Shown here: piece after piece, positions 57,870 to 64,000 of the stretch
Position numbering within the stretch: the first letter of the stretch is position 1
Layout: each line of letters begins with the position of its first letter
Assembly: GCA_019009955.1 (NCBI GenBank)
Contig: CM032228.1
Span: 126,136,001 to 126,200,000 of the forward strand
Source: Riptortus pedestris
Taxonomy: Eukaryota > Arthropoda > Insecta > Hemiptera > Alydidae
Direction: 5' to 3'
DNA length: 64,000 bases
Notes under the pieces: model-generated
Told to the model about the DNA's origin: nothing
The model's database searches: none
What the model saw: only the letters and a program-made list of their open reading frames with translations
Position numbers and translations under genes: made by a program

Positions 57870-58680
57870 TCACGCATAAACGGCTGAACCGAATTTTATG
57901 AAACTGGGTATGTATATTACTACTAACCCAACTTAGACTTTAGGCTATATTAATATCCTCTGAGACGAACAGGAGTGGGGGTTATAGAGGAAGCCTGAAA
58001 TTAAAAATAGCGATATTTTGTTTCCTATTGGTTTTTCGGCAAATATGTAAATAACAAAAGTTGTTTATTTTGTTATTTAGAGTAACATTTGTTATATACA
58101 CTTTTTCGTTTACTGAATTATAAACGAGATATACGCTAAAACCTATAGCGGAAGTGAACAATTTTATTTGGGACAAAAAACCCAACTGAAATAAATAAAA
58201 CTCGGTGTGTGTATTAGCACTAACGCTTTCATTATAATAAGCCATACCAACATTTCTAGGGACGGGCAGGAGTGGGGGTTGTAAGGGAGGCCTGAATTTA
58301 AAATGGCGGTATTTCGTTTTCTATTCGTTTTTCGGGAAATATGAACATAACAAAAGTTGTTTATTTTGTTATTTAGAGTAACTTTTGTAATATTCATTTT
58401 TGTCTTTTAACAATGTATAAACGAGATATACACTATAAACTAAAGCGGGAGTCAACTATTTTATTGGGCGCTAACGATTGAACCGAACTTAACATAACTC
58501 GATATGTCAATTAGCATTGATTCTTCCATGATTATAAGCCATATTAAAATTTTTAGGTTAAGGGAGGCCTGAAATAAAAGTTTGCGATATTTCATTGTCT
58601 ATTTGTTTTTCGACAAACATGCACATAACAAAAGTTGTTTACTTTGTTATTTAGATTAACTTTTTTTTATACATTTCTCC
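57870..58680 (+). repeat. Tandem array of about 285 bp, nearly three units
   Basis: The anchor AAAAGTTGTTTATTTTGTTA recurs near 58059, 58348 and (with a change) 58629. Each unit also carries GGAGTGGGGGTT or a relative, AGGCCTGAA and TATAAACGAGATATAC. A dispersed unit is at 33536-33740. Two overlapping minus frames arise from the array and are not genes. Confidence 0.85.
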
Positions 58681-59149
58681 AGGAACAATGTGTGGAGCAA
58701 GTAATTTGCGTAGAAATATTGATATGCTCAACAATTCATTTGAAGACCCCAGGCAAAGAACATTCTAAGTCACTTTTTCTTACTTTTGAGTAATTTGAAA
58801 ATTAGTCTTTGAAACGTCATATGAAAATTGAGAATTGATATTTATTGAACAATACTTTTGTTTTACACTGATCAAATAGATTTAAATTCAAAATAAAACT
58901 GTTCAATCTCCATTTTTGGTTATATTTATTAAAAAATAAATAAATCAAACATAATGTCATAAAAAACAGTCTAAGTCAGTTGAAACATGGAAATAACATT
59001 CTATGTTCATACATAGGTTATTGGGAATTTATAAACTTTACATAAGAACACATTAAAAAAGTCAAAGAATTATCTATTCAAATGTAATATTCTAAATCAT
59101 AAAACAATAAAAATTGTATTCAAACTGCCAAAATTACTGTTACAAGCTA

Positions 59150-59850
59150 ATGTTTAAAAATTTTCAAATATGTTTGTGTTTCATCTCGACAGAATCTCTT
59201 TAAAACCTGAAGATCATTGTATTTTTCATTTGATATGTTCAAATTTTCAGAGTAGGCATTTGCTGGAAATGAAGTTGATATTCTTGATGTACCCCTATTG
59301 TCTTTGATGATAAACGACCTCCAAATACCATTGCAGGTGGTTCGTAGATGAATTGTTTTGGGATGGCGTGATTCAAACTTGATCTCTGCTATTGGAATCC
59401 TTATTTTTTTCTATATCCAAATTCAGAAAGAAACAATCCCCACTGCTTAAACAAGGATTGTTCACACAAAAATACTTTGAATGGTGACGGTTTAGATCTA
59501 GATGATGCGATATGTGCGACTCAGTCTTTTGGCAGTGCAATGGAATAATTTTTCATTTTGATATTCCCATGTCCTTATCCGGTTCCATGTTTGTATTCTT
59601 CCACTGTAAATCAATCAGCTGATTGAGCATAGAATGATATTTCCCTGTATATGATTTTTTCCAGCTTTAATAACAGTGGCACAGAATGTTCTTTCCCCTT
59701 GATGAGTAGACTAGGTTGTAGTACTCGGCCTTAGCTACTAGATATCGCGAAAACATCATGTTTGAAAAAAATTGACTTAGAATCTTCTTTGCCTGTGGTC
59801 TTCATTTCTATTTGAACGTTTTTGTTCAGGTACCTCAGCTGGAAAAATTA
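59150..59850 (-). pseudogene. Unidentified coding remnant inside the Helitron
   Basis: On the minus strand, in order and with frame changes: EMKTTGKEDSKSIF, ERTFCATVIKAGK, HSMLNQLIDLQWKNTNMEPD, LHCQKTESHISHHLDLNRHH, NPCLSSGDCFFLNLDIEK, then IPIAEIKFESRHPKTIHLRT and a 78-codon open run ending QTYLKIFKH plus a stop near 59150. The run lacks an ATG, so simple start-to-stop scans miss it. Residue use is clearly protein-like. I do not recognise the family. It may be a captured host gene fragment or a decayed transposase. Confidence 0.5.
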
Positions 59851-60088
59851 ATTCAAATCAATGTTAATATTTTGTCCTTAATAACTGAAATCTATGCATA
59901 ATGCACAGGAGACGGAAAATATGACAATTTGGAGGACAGTGAAGACTTACATATAAAATTAATTTTATTATTAACAAATGCCATCAACGGGTATTAACCC
60001 TAAACACTGGGACAGGTAAATGTCAAAATATTGTGCAAATTAAAGCCTTCCCAAAAAAATGCCATCACCATTCAGCCTCAAATCAATT

Positions 60089-60112
60089 CCCGGGCGAAGC
60101 CGGGTATCTGAG

Positions 60113-60116
<4 letters not shown>
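60089..60116 (+). other. Helitron 3' terminal hairpin and CTAA end
   Basis: The CCCGG/CCGGG stem, eight intervening bases and CTAA form the rolling-circle termination signal of canonical Helitrons. Confidence 0.8.

Positions 60117-60166
<50 letters not shown>
60117..60166. repeat. (TA)n microsatellite
   Basis: Directly follows the Helitron end. The element probably inserted into, or seeded, this tract. Confidence 0.93.
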
Positions 60167-60172
<6 letters not shown>

Positions 60173-61334
60173 AACCGAAGCCAGCTCCCGTTCATTGTGG
60201 AGAACAAAAATTGATTGGCTGTCCGGGAACGGCTTTTGTCCTGTCGGGTTGGCCATCCGGGTACTGTATTGTATTATAGCGGCCTCCTTTTTTGCCAAAC
60301 ATTTATCTTTGTATTTATCAAAAAGATACTTTTTACCGATGTTTTATAAATAACCATTATGATTTTTGTAGCAATAATTTGATGATCGATCGAAAAATGT
60401 TAAATATATATAAGATCTTTCAATTCATCCAGGTCATGTATAATAAAAAATACGAAAAAGAAAAAAAGGGTCTTTTTTACTTTACCCACACCAGTTACTT
60501 TTTGAAGACTAGTTGTTAGGTTGAAGTAATTCATTCGAACTGTTGCTAAGCTATGTATATAAATTTTATTCATGAAAGAGGTTACCTGCTTATTACATGG
60601 TTGGTTTTTAAAAACGTGTAAGTTTTTTTTGTATCGAAGAAATTCCGAGTATGCGTTACAAACATTATACAGTTAATTATTCAGAAACTTTTGTTGATCC
60701 TGAATTTGAGAATTGACAGGAGTCCATACTCAAAGGATTGAATCGTTGTGGGCCAGCGTTAAAGAAGGAACAAAAAGGAATGTGGAACCAGAAGCTCCCT
60801 TCTCGACTCATACCTATGTGAGTTTGTTTACAGAAGAAGATACGAGAACGAGCATATATTTGAATGATTTTGAACATCTTTGAAAGCATATTTGCCCCCT
60901 AAATGAATGATTCTACGAAATGTATATTAAAGTATAATTTTCGTTTACATTTAAAACTTCTTAAATACATTATTTAAAGTAAAAGAGACCCAAAATAAAA
61001 TGAATTTCAAAATCAGTCTAGAAAATATGCTATCACGACTAGGAGTATGATAATTATGGGCTGTAATTGTTTCTTGAGATACCCACAATAGTTGGCGAAG
61101 ATCGAGCTTCCGGTCATGTAGCTCCAACTAACATGGCCTACTCTCACTAATGGGCTACTTCTTGGATATTCAATCCAATAATCAGCAATGCCCTCAATGT
61201 GACCCCTCAAACTTGACTAAATGTCTCAAATTGCGTCATCACATTCGTAGATTAGCACTTATTGGCAGGAAAAATAGTTATCTAGGTTGACGACTTTTGA
61301 AAACTTGACGGCAAGGCGACTATTGAAAACTCCA
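60167..61334. other. Non-coding, nothing recognised
   Basis: A less AT-rich patch at 60170-60290 has no convincing frame beyond 61 codons. Confidence 0.35.
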
Positions 61335-61515
61335 TCAATCCTACCTTGGAGATCACGAAAACTGTTTCATATAAAACTAAAGGTCATCATGTTACGTAAT
61401 GGCTAAAATCGCCTTGAGGAAGGGGTGAGAGGTTTGGTTGGGGGAAATTTGAAAACTCATATTTGTCCGTTATTTTTAATCGAATCGAAAACTGTGTGAA
61501 ACGTGTTTTGTGTGT
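61335..61515 (+). mobile_element. Helentron-like internal fragment, old
   Basis: CCATCAATCCTACCTTGGAG, GGCTAAAATCGCC, a G-rich stretch and AATCGAATCGAAAACTGTG follow family order with heavy divergence. (TA)n tract absent. Confidence 0.55.
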
Positions 61516-62221
61516 ATATAAGTTTTCTCTAAAGCCTGAATGCGCTTAGCAAAACATTTCAATGGGAAAAAAATGAACAAATTTCGTTTAAAATTCCAGT
61601 TCGATGACAAATGCGATACGGGCTATACCTGCAATTTTTAACTATGGCAAAGAAAGATGATAGTTTATGGCTTATGCTCACATGATTTTCCATGTTACTT
61701 GATTTTCTCCACTGACAGAAGTTAGTAAAATTGACTATACGCGTTGGATTGAATTATTTATCCCCTTTTTTATTCTATGATATTCGCAATTTTACTTACT
61801 ATATTTAACACATCATGTTTTCTTATTTACTTTTTTTATCATGGTATTAACTAACATTATAAGATAGGTGAGAGCGTTTTAGAATAAGGCTTCACCAATT
61901 GTCTTTTGACAAAAAATGTTTTAATAATTCATTTTATGTGGTACTATGACAAGAACAGGATAAATCAAAGGCGGTTGAACACATGATCCCAACATATCTG
62001 GAATAATATTGGAGCTAGTGAAGTTAGCTCTCTTACCCTAAGGGCTTTACATATGTGTTGACAATGAAAATGAATAAAATAGAGATGACGTATTTATTTG
62101 CAATTCTAAAATGATGTGAAAGTAATTAGTGAACTATGTTTATTTTCCAATGGAATTACTTTTAAGGAAAGTTAAGCCAATAGTCATTCCTGCGTATGCA
62201 AAGCCTGGAGTAATTGTATAA
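61516..62221. other. Non-coding, nothing recognised
   Basis: AT-rich gap. Confidence 0.4.
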
Positions 62222-62287
62222 CGACTCTAGGTTTACCATGTGAGATTAAAGACAACGCTTTAACTCATATGGCTAACCTGAGCCCCT
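62222..62287 (-). mobile_element. SINE head fragment
   Basis: CTCTAGGTTTACCATGTGAG, CAACGCTTTAACTCATATGG and CTAACCTGAGCCCC are the inverse of the tRNA-like head of 8770-8996. Body and tail are missing. Confidence 0.8.
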
Positions 62288-62319
62288 AATAAGTATATAG
62301 TATTTAACATATCAACTAT

Positions 62320-63410
62320 ACAAATACCGCCTTAATACTAGATGCTCCAATAATCATGCTGAGAAATATGCTTTTTTAAAAGCTACTGAATATACTATAA
62401 AATCATCTTATAACCTATACAAATATACGAACATACACACAGACAACACGACTCTCATTTACTCAATATGCAAACCACGACCCAAATACTATACACGACT
62501 CGCTAACAGAAAACATTAGACAAAATATTCTGGAAATTATACATTTAAATCTACACATACACATAGACTGGACCATTCAGGAAATATTGGAAACAAACAA
62601 GCTGACGCGTAAGCAAAGGAAGCAGCTCAAGATACAAAATTAGTCCCAGAATTCTCTCTCGTACCACTCTCAAACATTAAAAAAGACTTACGTACCGACA
62701 CAATACATAAGTGGAATAGAGAATGGACGACATTTAACAAATCTTACAGCTTACATCAATATATACCAAATATAACTCACAACTACAACACAATCAAGAG
62801 TCACCATCACAAATGCACACCATTTCTAACGGAACATGGACAGACAGGACATTATTTAACAAGATTTAAAATTCAAGACTCACAGACAACACAAATGTTT
62901 TTACATATACTCTATGATTGTTCAACATTTAATCATAATTGATCAAATTTAATAATGAACATATTTTTACAAGGAGGTAATTGGCCAGAACCACTTCATA
63001 TTTTATTTAATAAATATAATAAAGAATTTGTCAAGAGTATGGATAGGGATGTGGCAAAAATACATTTGAATGTAAAGTTGATTGTGAGGAAAGAGAATTA
63101 TAATTCAATATATTTACCTTACATAGACTCGCAAATTAAACAACGGTTCAATTTAACTTTAGTTGATTTTTTTGTATGGTTTTTTTCATTTCATTTATTA
63201 ATTTTATTTGTAATTATCTTACTTATTTTAATATTTTATTTCATTTTTATTATTATTATTTTTATATTATATTTGATTATATGGTTGATAAATGTGCATA
63301 TATTGTAAAATAGAAATATATTTAAACCTAATAATTCATGTAATATGCCATGTGGCAATGGAACATGTATTCCAATAAATAACTCATAGGGTTACTATGA
63401 GGAGGAAAAA
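62320..63410 (+). mobile_element. 5'-truncated LINE with RNase H domain, copy 2
   Basis: A nearly continuous frame reads HAEKYAFLKATEYTI, HTDNTTLIYSIC, and GNIGNKQADAXAKEAA. These stand for the RNase H acidic positions: Glu in AExxA, Asp in TDN, and Asp in the NKxADxxAK helix. It continues with LSNIKKDLRTDTIHKWNREW, HKCTPFLTEHGQTGHYLTRF and QMFLHILYDCSTFNHN, then, after one stop, 63 codons to IYLPYIDSQIKQRF. The 3' UTR ends ATGCCATGTGGCAATGGAAC and GTTACTATGAGGAGG plus an A-run at 63404-63410. RNase H at the C-terminus points to an I/LOA-type clade. Reverse transcriptase is missing; at least three stops. Confidence 0.8.
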
Positions 63411-63740
63411 AACTACCTACTATGACAATGATGCCAATACTAAACAACACTTCTACTAATGAATATTGAATGTCTACCTAACGTACTGTTTATTGCACAT
63501 ACTTCAATAATGATTGAATATTACTTCCTTTAATGTCTGAAACCGTAACCAGAAAACAAAAAAACTTCCCTTTTTAAATTTAAACTTGTCCTCTATTTAG
63601 GTACTACTGGCTGTGCATAAATATTTTTCTGAATATTAAGTAGCAGTTCGTTATTATATACAATTGCATACTTTGGTAGCATTCAATGATTTACTAAACA
63701 ATAAATAAAATTGAATTAGAAATGAAAACATGTTCAGTGA
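63411..63740. other. Non-coding, nothing recognised
   Basis: AT-rich gap after the LINE. Confidence 0.4.
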
Positions 63741-63782
63741 ATAAATTTTTTATATAGAAATTCTTCTATATAAAAAATTTAT
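63741..63782. repeat. Perfect 19-bp palindrome with 4-nt loop
   Basis: ATAAATTTTTTATATAGAA, loop ATTC, and its exact inverse complement. The stem is A/T only but for one G-C pair. Stable cruciform potential; function unknown. Confidence 0.85.
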
Positions 63783-63914
63783 ATAGAGTTTTTGTAGGGT
63801 ATAACTGTTACATATAAATTAACACAGATAGTGGATATGTAGTTTATGGCTACAACATAAGGTATCTGGGACTCGCACGTGTGGATTTCTAGTAATTTTA
63901 GTATAGCTATATAT

Positions 63915-63954
63915 CTAGACAGACAGACAGAGACAGAGGGGAGAGAGGGTGAGA

Positions 63955-64000
<46 letters not shown>
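63915..64000. repeat. (CAGA)n passing into (GA)n microsatellite, runs off the window
   Basis: Tetranucleotide CAGA units from about 63919 grade into GA alternation that continues to the last base. Confidence 0.95.

Larger units (their letters stand above)
57708..60116 (+). mobile_element. Canonical non-autonomous Helitron, about 2.4 kb
   Basis: The 3' end has a GC-rich hairpin CCCGGGCGAAGCCGGG (60089-60104), eight bases and the terminus CTAA (CTRR). It is followed by T, as expected for insertion between A and T. The proposed 5' end is TCTATATA at 57708, preceded by A. The CTCTGTCTGTAC and CGGCTGAACCGAATTTTATG motifs behind it are usual near Helitron 5' ends. The body holds a tandem array (57870-58680) and coding remnants (about 59150-59850), but no Rep/helicase. 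The 3' end is firm; the 5' end, set in a TA tract, is less so. Confidence 0.7.

Noticed and set aside
57982..58397. Two similar minus-strand frames sharing NNKINNFCY.
   Set aside because: The similarity comes from the 285-bp tandem array and is not a sign of paralogous genes.
1..64000. CRISPR array, bacterial operon or phage origin.
   Set aside because: No spaced direct repeats of that kind. All repeats are eukaryotic transposons, satellites or microsatellites.

Overview
The window looks like a repeat-dominated, AT-rich stretch of a metazoan nuclear genome, most likely an arthropod and possibly an insect. The grounds are tRNA-derived SINEs, 5'-truncated non-LTR retrotransposons of jockey-like and RNase H-bearing types, a Penelope-like GIY-YIG remnant, a piggyBac element, and many rolling-circle (Helentron/Helitron-type) elements. 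There are no bacterial features. The species call is an inference; I recognise no host gene with confidence.

The dominant element is one moderately repeated family, with about twelve full or near-full copies and more fragments, in both orientations across the whole window. In its 5'->3' sense a copy starts TTAGCAGATTTCCC and carries a small GGGAAATC/GATTTCCC palindrome. It then runs through a (TA)n microsatellite set at a fixed point, a G-rich tract, and an inverted copy of the start (GGGAAATCTGCTTA). Next come a hairpin (ACGCAG-CCC-CTGCGT) and a terminus GACGGACTTTTT. This asymmetric layout matches non-autonomous Helentrons (HINE/DINE-1-like). Most long open frames in the window are chance frames inside these copies.

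Layout: 0.2-0.9 kb holds a Helentron-like copy, then a 66-bp minisatellite (1.6-2.0 kb) beside a possible minus-strand exon. From 2.2 to 6.7 kb is AT-rich and empty. From 6.7 to 7.3 kb are two candidate exons on opposite strands. From 8.6 to 17.5 kb are a SINE, Helentron-like copies (one split by a piggyBac element with intact TTAA duplications) and two LINE 3' ends. From 18 to 25.5 kb is a dense mosaic of older Helentron-like subfamilies, one carrying a splice-bounded exon-like segment. From 25.5 to 30.7 kb there is almost nothing. From 30.7 to 33.3 kb are a Penelope-like remnant and a jockey-like LINE with target duplications. From 33.5 to 38 kb are a Helitron fragment and two hairpin elements. 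From 38.3 to 42.6 kb is a LINE graveyard. From 43 to 57 kb are inverted pairs of Helentron-like copies, a LINE 3' end, a long-TIR element and composite SINEs. From 57.7 to 60.1 kb is a canonical non-autonomous Helitron with internal 285-bp tandem repeats and unidentified coding remnants. From 62.3 to 63.4 kb is a second copy of the RNase H LINE.

The window is best read as a stratigraphy of nested transposition: piggyBac into Helentron, Helentron into SINE. It holds few or no intact genes. Candidate host exons are given with low confidence and would need transcript data. All identifications rest on reading motifs by eye; no database search was possible.
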